Assembly (NCBI RefSeq): GCF_000208745.1
Contig: NC_030850.1
Location: forward strand, 2,833,495-2,897,494
Reading direction: 5' to 3'
DNA from: Theobroma cacao
Taxonomy: Eukaryota; Streptophyta; Magnoliopsida; Malvales; Malvaceae
DNA: 64,000 nucleotides
Position 1 is the stretch's first letter. The number at the start of each line of letters is the position of its first letter. Below, piece by piece: positions 50,998-63,799 of this stretch. Under the pieces are notes generated by a model. That model made no database searches. It had not been told where the DNA came from and saw nothing but the letters and a program-made list of their open reading frames with translations. The position numbers were made by a program, and so were the translations under genes.

Positions 50998-51299
50998 CTT
51001 TGATGATGAATGGAGTAGTAGCTTCCAACCGTGCATGGATCATCAACAACAAAAACTCTCAAGTGTTTTTTCCTAGAAAAAACAGAGAGCTGAAGCAGAG
51101 GGAAAGTGTGGAAAATGTGGGTTGTTGGGAATTCCACCGACAGTGAAGAGTGGAACAAAGAAGAAGAAGTAGAAGATGATGATGATGAGATCAACTAAGT
51201 AACATAAAGGAGAGGGAGTGTGTTTGGTAAACAGGAAAAGTAAAATGTGGGAAAAGTGAAGTGAAGAGAGAGGCTTGAAACTGTAGAGAGAAACTGAAG

Positions 51300-54200
51300 A
51301 TAAAGAATTGGCGTTTCGCGCAGGGGAGAGACCCTGTTTTGTTGGTTCTTTGCTTTCATCAGACGGAGCGGAAGAGCGCAGGTCTTTGTCTACTTTTCTT
51401 CACGATTCATTCCTTAGCTGTAAAAAAGAAGAGTGACAAGTAAAAACGTGCTAATTATTACTCCATTAAATAAAAAATGAAGGAAAAATCATTCTTTTTT
51501 TCTTCTTTTTGTTTTTGTTTGTAATTGAGTTAGGAAAAAGGTTAATGTGATTGACTTTAGGTTTGATTTTTTTTTTCTTTTCAATGGTCTCAACAAAAGA
51601 GCACTGTACTAGTGCTGAACGATACAAGCAATGAAATATGTGAAAAGATTAAAGTGAAGTAAATAGTGAAAAGGGCATGGGTGTAATAATTGTAGAAAAA
51701 AAAACAGAATAGGTGGAATAATTGCATATGATTGCCAAAGTTTTCAATTACCACTATTTTATTAAGCTTTTTTACTTAATATTTTAAAATTTTTAAATTC
51801 TCTAAAAAATTTTAAATAAATTATTTTTTTATTATATTTAATTAAATTTTTATATTTTTATTTTGAATCAAATAAACTTTTATAACTAAACGTTATTTAT
51901 TATTTTATACTCATATAATATGTAAAGTAAAAATAAAAAAAAATATTATATGATCATATTATCATGTCATTTCATCATATAATACACTATCAAATATATC
52001 AATATATTACATCAACATTTCTTGTCATAAAATAACAAATGGAATATTGACTAATGGTAATTAATCAATCATTAAATATAAAAATTTGATTGAATGTAAT
52101 AAAAAATAAATATTTATTAAAATATTCTTACATAATTTAATAAATTTTAAATATTATTTTTTTATGAACTATTGTAAAAACATTTCTTATAAAATGACAT
52201 TTTCAAACGTCACAATCAAAACTTAAATTACTTGATGGTTGCTCTCACAATGTGGTTGGAAATCAAACTTAAAGATAAGATTTTTCTTAGATACTCAATT
52301 ATAAATAAGAATTTTTAATGACTTATTTCATGTAAACATTTAAATGTGTCTTCTTTCAAGTGTAAGTGCAACTACCCCCAATCCCCTCTGTTTGGCTCTC
52401 TCATTCTCCACTATGTTTGTAAATGAAACTTGAGCTTGGGGTAGGTAAGATGCTCTTAATCACACCTTTCATTTATTAAACAATGTTAAACAACCCCCCA
52501 ATCCCCTTCATCAAACACACACACAAAAAAAAAAAGTAATAATTAGTAAAGGACTCTTGGGGTTTATGACATGTCATTTTAACTTAACCCCAAGATGCTT
52601 AAACTATAATTAGAGTATCATTGCATCTTTCAACCCTCTTTATCCTTTTGCTTTTTTCCTCTCCATTCAAGCATTATCACTAAGGCTTTAACATATATTC
52701 TTGCTTAAACCAGATGCATATTTTATTAAGTACTCCTGGAATCTTTCTTTGAGTTTCTTTATCGTGCACTAAAGAATGATAGTGATATATTTTTGGTGGT
52801 TTAATTAGTTGACTAGTGGGCCCTTCCTTCCCCCCACCAATAACTGTTAGGAATATCATTGATTAATTTTTCTCTAAACAAAGAGCATTCTTGCATTGCA
52901 CTCTTGGTTTGTCTGTTTCTAGGACCGTAATCCCACCTAGGATCTGTTTCACTGTTTGTTTAGAATGTGGTTTCGGTGCGGTGCATACAATGTACAAGCA
53001 CTGACAAACTGTTACACGTGAAATTGTACAACAATGTTGTTGTATAAAGTACAAACAAATAAAATGATTCATTCCTTAGTGGATAATATCATGGCTAGTC
53101 TACCTGTCAATTTTATCTAATGGCTACTATTTAAAAAAAAAATACAATTAAGATGGTCATTAAGACGGAAAATAAGAACTTGGAATACTAACATTTCATC
53201 AAAAAATGTAACAATCAACTTTGTTTTTGAGAAAAGTTTGATGTCTTATAATATAATGTAATTGTTAAAAATATAAAATTGTAATGTATTGTAAGAGAAA
53301 TGTTAATTAATATATTGAAAAAATAATATTATAGTGTTTGGTTTATAAATAATTTATTGTATTTTTATATGTTTTAAAATATAAATTTTTATATGATATC
53401 ATCCTGTTAATAAATCTAGTCATTCATCCTCTTTAATGTATTTTTTGAGGCACTCTAATATATAAGCTTTTTTTTTGAAGTCTAAGTTGACCCATTTCAG
53501 AGGCACTCTAATATCTTGACTACATATGTACTCTCTAATTCATAATTTGAAACCTAACTTTCTATGAAAAAATATCAAATTAATTTTTACATGAATTGAT
53601 TGAACTTTAGGAACCAATGGCGTAATTTACTGTTTTTCGTCGATAAAAAAAAGAGTTGAACGGTGAACAATGTGACAAAAATACAGTACTTCAGAAGACT
53701 ACAAAACAAGAGCTTTGGATGCAAACTCTGCAGGCTGTTTTGTATTTTTGGGCTTTTGCGTTGGATTCGATATGTCTGCAGAGTTCTGCATGGCGTGTCC
53801 CTACGTTTGAATGCTGCATTTAACGGGCCACCAACCCTCCTTTTTTCTCTTCAAGAAAAAGATCACCAAACAATGAAAAATAGAACTCAAAAGTCTCAAA
53901 CATTGAAGGCCCACTTTTGCTAAAAACAGGACCAGACGAAGGACACTTTAATCGTTGCTCCTTAAAGCCTGGGGTAGCACTGGTTGTTCCCTTTCCTTTT
54001 TATGTATTTATTTATTTATTTATGGTTATGTTCCTATTTTCACTTTCAGTTCGTTTACTTTGGCTTCAACTTCAAGTTGCTAAACGGGCGTTGGAATTGT
54101 CTTTTTAACAAGAATATGACGACTGCTTCAGTGGATCTCTGTTGGGAGATTTACAACACGTGTATTGATAAACGTGTCTGGAGTTTTTTTTTTTTTTCCC

Positions 54201-55191
54201 ATTTTTAAGAATTATTAAAGAAAAAGAAATTAAGAAAAGAAGACAGAAAGCAAGCTTCGTCCAGGTCCAATAATCATGACCATGGGCTTCGTGATCGTGG
54301 AATAAGACACTGATTGATCGTCGCTTAACCCAATAAAGGCCCAATAATGCCGAAACCATGAATCATCCTATTTTATGCCACTGGAGTAAAGACTTGTTTT
54401 TTTACTACAATTTACCTTTGTCTAAACTTCAGCAATTATGATCTCTTTTTCATTTTTAACCAAGCCTTTAACTTAGCATACGTGGATCTAAAGTGGTTTT
54501 CTTAATTTTAACCCCAAGAAATATATTTATATATAAACAATGTTTATTTTTTTCTTTTTGAAAATCATCTTAATATCATGTTCCATTAATTATGTTTTTT
54601 TTTTTAAAAGTATTCTATCTAACGATGAAATTTTAATACTTATTATTACAAGTAGATTTATAGAGTTGCAAAAATCCATTAGACGGTAATGAATGAAATC
54701 AATAAATTAACATAATTACTTAATGAACACGTGTCAATTATATGATCTTATTTTCAAATTTAAAAGCTTTCTCATTGAGATATATGATAATTATTGTGAG
54801 ATATTTTTTGTTATGAGCAAAAAGAATTTTATTTTTTATTTTTACCTTTATATTTAGGGAAAGTAACTTCAATTTTTTCTCTTTTACATCCTATCTTTCT
54901 ATTTTCTCCCACTATTCTCTCTATATAGAGACTTTTGATCATATAACAATGTGATCCAACCTAAATTTCGACCCCCCTTAGTGTCTTGACTGAGCTTCAA
55001 CATTGACCTGTCAGTCCAAGATTTTAGCATCAACAACAATAATGGTATCTCTTTTTGAATAAAATATTTCCAAAAATAAACATGCACTTTTAACTTTTTT
55101 ACGGTTTAGTATTGGATTATTATTATTTGGTCAAATAAAAAATGAATTGGGTATTTTAGCCGAAATGAGGATAATGGGTCTATTTATCTTC
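51300..55191. other. Intergenic region upstream of FPP, no gene seen
   Basis: AT-rich (51740-52220 especially). Short ORFs at 53663-53923, 53917-54108 and 54105-54359 lie in slightly GC-richer DNA but have no recognisable domain. No tRNA or rRNA noticed. Confidence 0.5.
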
Positions 55192-57343
55192 GGTTAAAAG
55201 ACCTGTCCAGTCCCTATACTTTTCAATTTTGTTTAATTTAATATATGTATTCAAAATCGAAATAGTTTAATCACTTGATTTTGAGAATTGCGTCAATTTA
55301 GTCATTCCTCCTAACGAACATTTAATTTTTCCTTTAAAATATGATGTCATCGTTGACGTCAGCGATAACATTAGTGTTGATGTGTCACTTTTGATGATGT
55401 GACATCGAGATGATAACGTGGCATGCCACGTGGCATTAAATAATGATGTGGCAATACTATGTGGCACTACAAGATGACGTGGCATTGACATGTCACGTGG
55501 CAGATCAAAACAAATTTTCAAAATAAAAAAATCTACCACGTCATAGAAACTAAAGTAAACAAAAATATATAGTATATGGACTAAATTAAATCAAAAATGT
55601 ATAATAAACTGAACAAAATTGAGATGTTTATAGATTAAATTAAAAAAATATTTAAAAAAACACAAATCTTTATGTAGATGATAGATATATTTATTAATAA
55701 ATTAAATATTTTAGTGCAAAAGATTTATAGTGTTAAAAAACATATATAAATATTCTTTTACTTCATTATTTGATTCCAGAATATGTACATTAATTTATTT
55801 TTTTGTAAAAATTAAGTTTGAATTCTCATTCTATAAAAAAATTGAAAAATTTTCATATCAGAAGTCAAATTTAAATAAATAACTTGTGTTATGTTAAAAT
55901 AAAATAATATAAAATGATTAAATATGTTGATTTGGTTATAATTTTCACAATTTAGAAATACACATACTTTTAAAATTATTTAACTCTTACCCAATTTACC
56001 TTTTATTTAAATTTGCTCAAATTAGCAAAATATATTGATTTAATTACAACTTTCACAATTTACAAATACACATTCTTTTACAATTATTCAACACTTACCC
56101 AATTTACCTTTTATTTAAACTGACTCAAAAGTTTTTATAGAACAATTTTATTTAAATTCAAATACCACAATCAAATTTTGCTAAATTTAAATTTAAATTA
56201 TTAATTTGTATCTACAAAAAATTATTAATAAAATAAGATTGAACAAATATTTATAGTTATATTTAACTTTATCAACCATAAATACATTTTCTAATCTAGG
56301 AAATTTCAACTTAAAAAATATAACTTAAAATATTAAACAAAATAAAAAATAAATAAATAATTGAAATGGTGGAACTTAAATTATATGGTTGTAATAAGAG
56401 GTTTGTCATGTCCAAATTAAGCAAGTCATAACAATGAATTATTTTTATAATCATTGCTAACTTCATATCTCCGTTCTTCATTTTTTTAAAAGAAAAAACT
56501 AAATCAATATATTTTACTTATTTAACTTTAGCTCAAGTTAAAAACTAAATTAAATAGATTTCAAATTTTTTATACTATTATAAATAGAAGAAAAAAGAAT
56601 TTATTTAGTCATTTTATATTATTTTATTTTAACGTAATACAAGTTATTTATCTAAATTTAACTTCAAGTATGAAATTTTTTCAAATTTTTTTTATAAAAG
56701 GAGAGCTCAAACTTAATTTTTATAAAAAAGATAAATTAATTTACATATTCTATAATCAAATAATCAATTAAAAATATATATATGTATATATATATATTTT
56801 TTAACACCATAAATATTTTACACTTAAATATTTAGCTTATTAATAAGCATATCAATAATCTACTTGAAGATTTATATTTTTCAAATATTTTTTTAATTTA
56901 ATCTCTCGATATATCAATTTTATTCAATTTAGTCCCTATATTATATATTTTTGTTTACTTTAGTCCATATGACATGGTAAATTTAAAAAAAAAAAATTTT
57001 AATCTACCACGTGACTCTGATATGTTGGCATGTCAGTGTCACGCCAGTACTATTACGTCATTTTATAGTGCTATGTGGCATTGCCACATCATCACTTGGT
57101 GCCATGCGGTAATGTTACGTCATCATCTCAACACCACGTCATCAAAAAGTGACACATCAATGTTGATGTCATCGTTTGTGTCAACAATGCATAATCTTTT
57201 AACGAAAAAATTGAATGTTATTAGAGAAAGGGACTAAATTGACGCAATTATCAAAATTAAAAGATTAAATTACTTCAATTTTAAATACAGAGGCTAAATT
57301 GAATAAAATTAAAAAGTATAAAACCTTTACAGGTCTTTTAACC
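55192..57343. mobile_element. Foldback/Mutator-like element with very long inverted arms
   Basis: The left arm (55192 to about 55923) and the right arm (about 56604-57343) are inverted copies of each other over about 735 bp, with scattered differences. The outer ends are GGTTAAAAGACCTGT and its complement. The flanks are ATTTATCTTC on both sides (55182-55191 and 57344-57353), a perfect 10-bp duplication, close to the 9 bp of Mutator-like elements. The loop of about 680 bp is AT-rich, has no transposase ORF and includes a tandem repeat. It is a non-autonomous element. Confidence 0.92.
55921..56130 (+). repeat. Tandem repeat, about 107-bp unit, inside the foldback element
   Basis: Copies at about 55921-56027 and 56028-56130 share AAATAT.TTGATTT, TTTCACAATTTA.AAATACACAT and CTTACCCAATTTACCTTTTA. 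A partial inverted copy of the first 20 bases lies near 56500-56520. Confidence 0.8.
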
Positions 57344-57459
57344 ATTTATCTTCACAAGGCAATTTCTTTCTTTAACAACGTTGGCGTCTTTGACATCATC
57401 AGCATCAGCTCATTTGCGCTCACTCTTCCATCACAAGCAGAATCAGGATTCTCAATAAA

Positions 57460-57625
57460 GCTGTCAATATGGGCTAACTCGGCCCAACTTAGCTCAAGCC
57501 CTTGTGGGCTAAGAAAAATAGGTTAAGTCGAGTTAACCCATTTTTTATATGGGCCATCACAACCTCAACCTAGCCCATCCCTTACTAGCCCATGGGTTGG
57601 GTTGAGCTAGCCCAAATTTTTTTAG
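57460..57625. repeat. GGGCTA/TAGCCC-rich repeat fragment
   Basis: Imperfectly palindromic, built on GGGCTAA, GGCCCAA, AGCCCA and GGGTTGGGTTGAGCTAGCCC, and beginning near CTGTCAATATGGGC. Such sequences mark old plant DNA transposons (hAT-like), but I see no matching terminus. Confidence 0.35.
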
Positions 57626-57629
57626 TAAA

Positions 57630-58780
57630 AAAAAAATATTTTTATAATATTACTTAATAAAATTTTTATTAAAAAATTATTTTATGATTTAATTTATAAA
57701 TTAATTTTATTAATTTGATAAATAAAGATTAAACACATTGAAATAAATAAATTAAGTAATATTATTGATAACTAAATTATTAATTTATATAATTAAATAT
57801 ATAAAGTTATTAATTTTTTTGACCCATAAGGAATCCACTGATTTAGTGAGTTGACCCATTTAGACTCAGTTTTAATATAAGTTTAAATTTTTCGATTTAA
57901 TCTATTTCATATTTAATAAAAAATAAATTTTGCATGCTTTTTGAGGACTACGTAATTTCTTTTTTTTTTTACTACATGCATGGCAAAAGCTCATTAGCGC
58001 AAACAACCACATGAAAAGAAGTTGGTAATTTCTGTTAATGATATATTAGGTTCGTGAAATGAAATAGAGAAATAATTGAAAATTTATTATGTAAAAAATA
58101 TAATAAAATAAAATAGATATAATGTAATTTGTTTATAGAATGGAATTTTAATTATGATATTGTTTCAATATTTGGTTGATAAATATAATTTTAGTATAAA
58201 TATTAATAAATTATTATTAAAATATTAATATGATTTTTTTCTCTCATTTTATTTTTTCTTTTTCTCTTTTAATTTATTTTAATAAAATATTATTTGATTA
58301 TCAATAATTTAATAATTGATTATTAAAATATCATTAAGTTATTATTAAAATAGTATTAACTTATTATTAAAATATTAATATGAAATTTTATGTTAATTTC
58401 TATTTTTATCTATTCTCATTTTCCTTTTTTTCTCTTTCAATTTCATTTTCAAAAAATATATTTAATTATTAAAATATGAATAATTCATTTTTTCCTTTTT
58501 TATTCTTCATTTTCTTTTTAAAAATATTAAAACTATATTTAATTTATTAATTTATTATTAAAATATTAATATAACTTTTCTTTTAAATTATTTTTTCTCT
58601 ATTTTGGTTTTTAATTTTTTTCTCCTTAATTTTTTTTATTAAAAGATTATTATTTATTATTAAAATATTAATATGACACCCGAACATTTGACTCATTAGT
58701 TAGTATATGATCCCTACTTATAAAGTAAAATTCCAATCTCTCTCTCTCTCAATTATAAAAAAAAAATATTAATATGATTT
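57630..58780. other. Very AT-rich spacer with a recurrent 20-bp unit
   Basis: The motif TTATTATTAAAATATTAATATGA recurs, whole or in part, several times between 58190 and 58780 with pyrimidine-rich interruptions. No gene. It may be decayed tandem repeat or transposon DNA. Confidence 0.5.
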
Positions 58781-58839
58781 TTAATTTCGTAAGATTAGTA
58801 ATTTTAAATAATAAATAGGGTTTTTTTTATAATAGTAAC

Positions 58840-59220
58840 TAAAAATATGCACGTGGCTCGTGTCAGAGTTGCAGTACAAGCGCCTCGGGAGACGAATCGG
58901 TTTCCATCTAACCGCTTTTTTCACAAAAAAACATAGAGGGTGGGGCCAGGTCCACTTGGTCACTGGCTAGGGGACGGCGACTCGGTGAGTCCAGTCACTA
59001 GGCGATTTGGGCCATAGCTCATCACCAGGGTGATGGTGACTTTTGGCCATGGTGATGTAACACTCTCGGTGACCTGACACCATGGTGAGTCGGAGATTTG
59101 TGGCCATGGCCAATGGCAGCATGGTGATCACTATGCGATTTGACTAACTACAGGTCTCGCTTAGAAGTTCTGTTTTTATTCACAAAAGGTTGCTATAAAG
59201 GTTGCTACAGGTCTCGATTT
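58840..59220. other. GC-rich island with repeated GGTGA/CCATGG motifs
   Basis: Base composition jumps above its AT-rich flanks. GCCATGGTGAT-type and CTCGGTGA units recur (about 58980-59130), and CTACAGGTCTCG recurs at about 59150 and 59203. No ORF with a recognisable domain. Probably a transposon remnant. Confidence 0.4.
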
Positions 59221-60159
59221 GACTTCTCGGTAAAGAGGTTTGGACTGCTGTGTTTTAAAGAGAAAATGAAGCTTGATGGATTTTTTTTCCCCACTTTCTT
59301 ATTGAACCGTGTGTGTTCTCCTCTTTCATAATAATCTTGTCATCTCCTTTCAGTTGTTGTTGTTGCAAGCCTCTTCTTTTCTTCTTTTCCTTATGTAAGT
59401 CGTTTCATGGTTGTAACATGTATGCATATATATTGGCTATGACTGTTGGGGGCTGTTGATTGCCTACCTCACGTAGTCTCTTGATACCTTTGCACCAGAA
59501 GAACTTTTCATGCATGTAATACTTTCAGTTGCTTCAAAAATTTTACTGAAGTTCGGTGGATATTTTTCTACTTGTGTTTTATTCTTTATTTTTAATTTAT
59601 ATTCTATTTTACAAAAAAAGCAAATAATAATAATAATAATAATATCAACTAAAGGCCTAAAGTTTCCATATACGTATATTTAGTAGTTGTAAGGACCTCA
59701 GATATTTTATCTCGTTTTTCTTATTTATTTAATTCATTCGACAGACAGAATAATATCAAGCGATTTTTTTTTCATTTTTCATTATTTACCCCACAAAGAG
59801 AATCTCAATTATGGTAAAGAAAGAGTGTACGGGGACCATATGTCGGTACATGATACCAACAAGGCAAAACTTGGATAAAGAACACGGGCCCTTAAACCAC
59901 TAAGGCCCAATTTATAAGGATTAATGGGTCCAAGGGCACTCCGTAAGGCTCAATAAGGACTGAAGGTCCACGGGCCTAATAGCTTAGCTACGGGTTAACT
60001 CGACAAGTCCGAGTCGCCGCGATTTCCGCTCCCGAGTTGGGAGTCGTTGGAAGTTTCGACTATCAGTCTATCACCGGGCATCAGTATCGACCTCCCTCCC
60101 TCTTTTGTCAGAACCAAACGTCCTAGTAGTTTTCAAGAGAAGAACAATCTCGTGAACAG

Positions 60160-60687
60160 ATGGTAAAAACTAGACAGCAAAAATCCAAACCCAAGAAACA
60201 ACATCCCCAAGTAAGTTTCAGTAAATTTTTTTCTTTATGATCTTTGATCTTTTTCCTTTTTTGGTTTTGCTCAATTCTTTTTTGGCTTTCCTGTAAGTCA
60301 ATCTTTTGAACTGTCCTTGGCAGTTTAGTTGTATTGCCTTAACTGGCTTTGCTTTTATGATCACTTGCCATTCAAAAAAAAATTTATCATACTCATGGGA
60401 ATGCACTCTTAAAATGTAAGACCTGATAAAGACAAGGACGTAGAAATGGCAGAGAACTTCATCAAATGAGCTCCCAGAAAGTCAAAGAACAACAAAGTTT
60501 TTCTTTGACTGTTGGAATTTCTGCGTTGCAGCAGATGCACGCTAGGCTCAAAGCAGTAGGAAAAAGCGGTAATGTAAGAAATGGACAGGCCGTAAAAGAA
60601 AGTAATAGGAACAGCAACAAAATAAAAGATTCAGCGAATGGCAGTGAGCCACGGTATCAGGCCTGCGCAATAATTTCTAACGCATAA
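60160..60687 (+). other. Possible two-exon gene fragment, unrecognised
   Basis: An ATG at 60160 opens a basic peptide (MVKTRQQKSKPKKQHPQ) that runs straight into a consensus donor GTAAGT. Downstream, an ORF at 60466-60687 (reading QMHARLKAVGKSGNVRNG) contains an acceptor-like tract, TTTCTGCGTTGCAG. The upstream 59820-60159 is GC-richer than its flanks. No family is recognised and the intact splice chain is uncertain. It could be a captured gene piece or a transposon leader. Confidence 0.25.
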
Positions 60688-61058
60688 AACAAAATATTTA
60701 AATGAGATAATTTTTTATTAAAATTAAAAAAAATTATTAAAAAATCATAATTTCTCCATCTTAATTTTTATTACAATAATAATTCTTGTTAATACTTTTT
60801 TTCAATGTTTTTCATCTTTTTTTTTATTTGTTCTTTAACACTTTTATCAATTATTTTATTTTTCAATAATCTCATTTTTAAATAAATCTAAGAACTTATA
60901 TTAGTAATATGCTCATTACTCATTTCATGACTCTTACGCTTAGCACTAAGGTTTCTCTAATATCTGATGCCAACATTAGCTAGTTTACTTGTACTATAAG
61001 CCAAATTAAACAATTTGCAACAAAAACAAAATACTCTAAATCTTTTGAATAAACTAAC

Positions 61059-63780
61059 TGTCAAACCCTGCTTTGTAAAATAATTATAATGTCATTCACA
61101 TGCTCGATAGAATGTTTGTATATCTAGGAAGTTCGAGAAATCATTAAAAGACGATATTGCCCATAATGGTACCATTGAGTCGATTAAGCCTCGAACTAGT
61201 TCAAATAGGAATTTTAAGGTAAAATTAAGAGTTTCACAGTTTAGGGATTACTCAAAATGGTAATTCGGAGTTCGAGGATCAATTCGGAGTCAAATCGAAA
61301 TTTTCACTATCTAGGGGTAAAATCGTAATTTTTCCGTTTGTGGACAAAATTTGAGATTTTGAGAGAATTTAGATCACATTTGACAAATTAGAGAATGGTA
61401 TGAGTATAAGGGATGAAAAATATATCTATGGGTAATTTTTCAGTTTTTGGGGTAAAAAATATAATTTTTCACTTTATGGGAGTAAAAGTGTAATTTTTTA
61501 AAATTTACTCCACCAAAACTTTGAAAAAGTCTAGAAATTTAATGAAAGACATGGATAAGTGAATAAGATTGAGTGGTAGAAAAAGAAAGTCAAAAAGATG
61601 GCTAGAAAAAAATAAAATAATAAAATATTCAAAAGGTAAATAAAATAATAATATTTTATTAAGCCTATTAAAAGGCTTGAAAATTTCAGAATTCTTCATT
61701 GGGAGGGTCAGCCAAAACCAGCAGGAGAGAGAGAGAGAGAGAAATAAGAACAAACCCTAGAGTGAGAAAATTCAAAGAAAAAGTGTGATTTTTCAAGGAA
61801 TCAAGTGTTTAAATGTATGATTTTTCAAGCTTAGCTTAAGATTTATCATTTCCATGCATTTCTCATTATTTTTCATGGTTAAATTATTTGTTTTGATTAT
61901 GGATTCAAATCTGATCATATGGGTTTAGAGAGAGAAAGTTGTTAGATTAATTTGATTTTGAACTATGTTAGTGTTTAGTGTTAGTTTAGCATCTTTATGA
62001 GTAAAACAACAAGAAAAATATTCATTTTCTCCATGAATTTCTCTAGACCGAATCTAGCCAATGGTGTGTGAGGATGAGGTTGACTTTATTTTAAGAGAAT
62101 TAGATGGAAAAATGATGAATTATAAGGTTGGAAATTAAATGAGAATTTTTGGTGCAAAAAAATTGAAATTTTTACCCACTAGGGATAAAAGCGTAATTTG
62201 TGGTCCGAACTGATAAATTGGACCACATTCACAGTCATTGAGGTATTGTGGATATAATTGGATAATTGAAATTGAAATGGATGGAATTGGAGATTTTAGA
62301 AATTTACACCGTGTATAGGCGAGTTAGGTCGGACATTGTGATTAAGCGATTGTCTAAACATTTCACACCCTATCTAGTACATACGCATGGATAAGAGCCT
62401 GAAATAATATATATTGATTTGACACAAATTATTGAATTTTTTGTGTCATGTATTGTGGATAGGTGGTGAGCTATCTGATACGGGTAAAAGACTACACCCG
62501 ATGATCGAGAATAGGAGTATATCTACTCCTAGTACAGTGAGTAAACTTAATATTGTCTTAATTATCTAGAGTAGATTTATTTAAATGTGTGATTTTGTAG
62601 AAAAATGATTTAATTGGAAAATTATTGTGTTTTATGGAAAAATGAGATTTTATAAAATAATTTTATAAAATTTTTTAAAATTTAATAATGATTTCAAAAA
62701 TAGAGTAATTGGAGACCTATACTATGATTGTGTTGTTTATCTATGATTTTATATTAAATGGCTTATGATAAATGTGGGTATGACTGGTTACTTTTATGGT
62801 TTAAAGAATATGTGAACTGCTTTGATTTGCCTTGAATGTGTTAAGTGAGCCATGTCATACTATTGTGATTTTATTGGTTGGTGGATTATAAAGTGGGCAC
62901 TGTAGTGACGGGGGTTCTGTGGGCCAACGTAATTAGAGGGGCACGGTTCCCAATTATTGAGCTTACCTCGATTGGAAAGGCGCGTAGGATAACTCCCGAG
63001 GTAAAATTTGAGTACACTTCACGCTAGCCACCACGTGAAACTGAGACTCAGCCAACGTCGAGGAACGACTGTGTATTCATAGGTGAAATGTGTATGTGTG
63101 TGTGACAATAAACAGCCTTGGCTGTCTCAGTAAGATGCTTTCGTTGGGTATCCTTGAGAATGGATTTTTGGCAAGGGCCAGGCCAAGTTTTTGAAAAGTA
63201 CATAAGCCATGTTGAGTAATTGGATGAAATCCAATTATTTATATGGGTTGGGATGAATTATTTTAATTGTCTCCTATTACTCGGCTTTAAATTATTTTGA
63301 TGATGTCTGTTTACTCACTGGGATTTTATAATCTCACCCCTTCTTCCTATACATTTTTCAGGCTCAGAATAGGCAGTAGACTGTCAATTACATCGAGAAG
63401 TAAATTTCGGAATTGCATTATAGAAAGCAAGGTTATAGACTTAAACCTTCTCAGTTATTTGGGGGCCCAAGTGTCACTGTAATTTAAATTGCATACTCCA
63501 GTTTTCTATAATACAGTATGTATAAATTTATTTTGTTTTTATGTGGAGAAAATTAATTTTTGATGTTTCAACAATATATATATTGTTTTACATTAAAATA
63601 GATTATTTTAATTAATATTTTTATTTTATTTTATTATTCAAAAAAAAAAGAAAAAAGATAGAGGAATGGAAAAACTAGTACAAAAGCCTTGCAAGGTCTC
63701 GAAAGGCATTTGGGGAAAGAATGTCTGTCGAGGCTTCGCGGCGGTTGTCACGGGCTCGATAAGAGTTCCGGGTCGTGACA
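61059..63780 (+). mobile_element. Putative 5' LTR (about 2.7 kb) of a retrotransposon, probably Gypsy
   Basis: Begins TGTCAAACCC and ends GGGTCGTGACA, so the termini are inverted (TGTCA...TGACA). Immediately after it is a near-perfect tRNA-iMet primer binding site. There are no long ORFs inside, as expected for an LTR. The internal coding region and 3' LTR would lie beyond the window. The five bases before it are CTAAC, the expected target duplication. The length is large but known for plant Gypsy lineages. The family is inferred, not shown. Confidence 0.65.
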
Positions 63781-63787
63781 ATTTGTG

Positions 63788-63799
63788 TGGTATCAGAGC
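63788..63799 (+). other. Primer binding site (tRNA-iMet type)
   Basis: TGGTATCAGAGC is the standard complement of plant initiator-tRNA 3' ends and starts 7 bases after the LTR end CA. It marks the element's first-strand priming site and its + orientation. Confidence 0.85.

Noticed and set aside
55267..55539. ORFs in the foldback arms (also 56974-57237), with related peptides
   Set aside because: The related peptides arise because the arms are inverted copies; they show no transposase motif.
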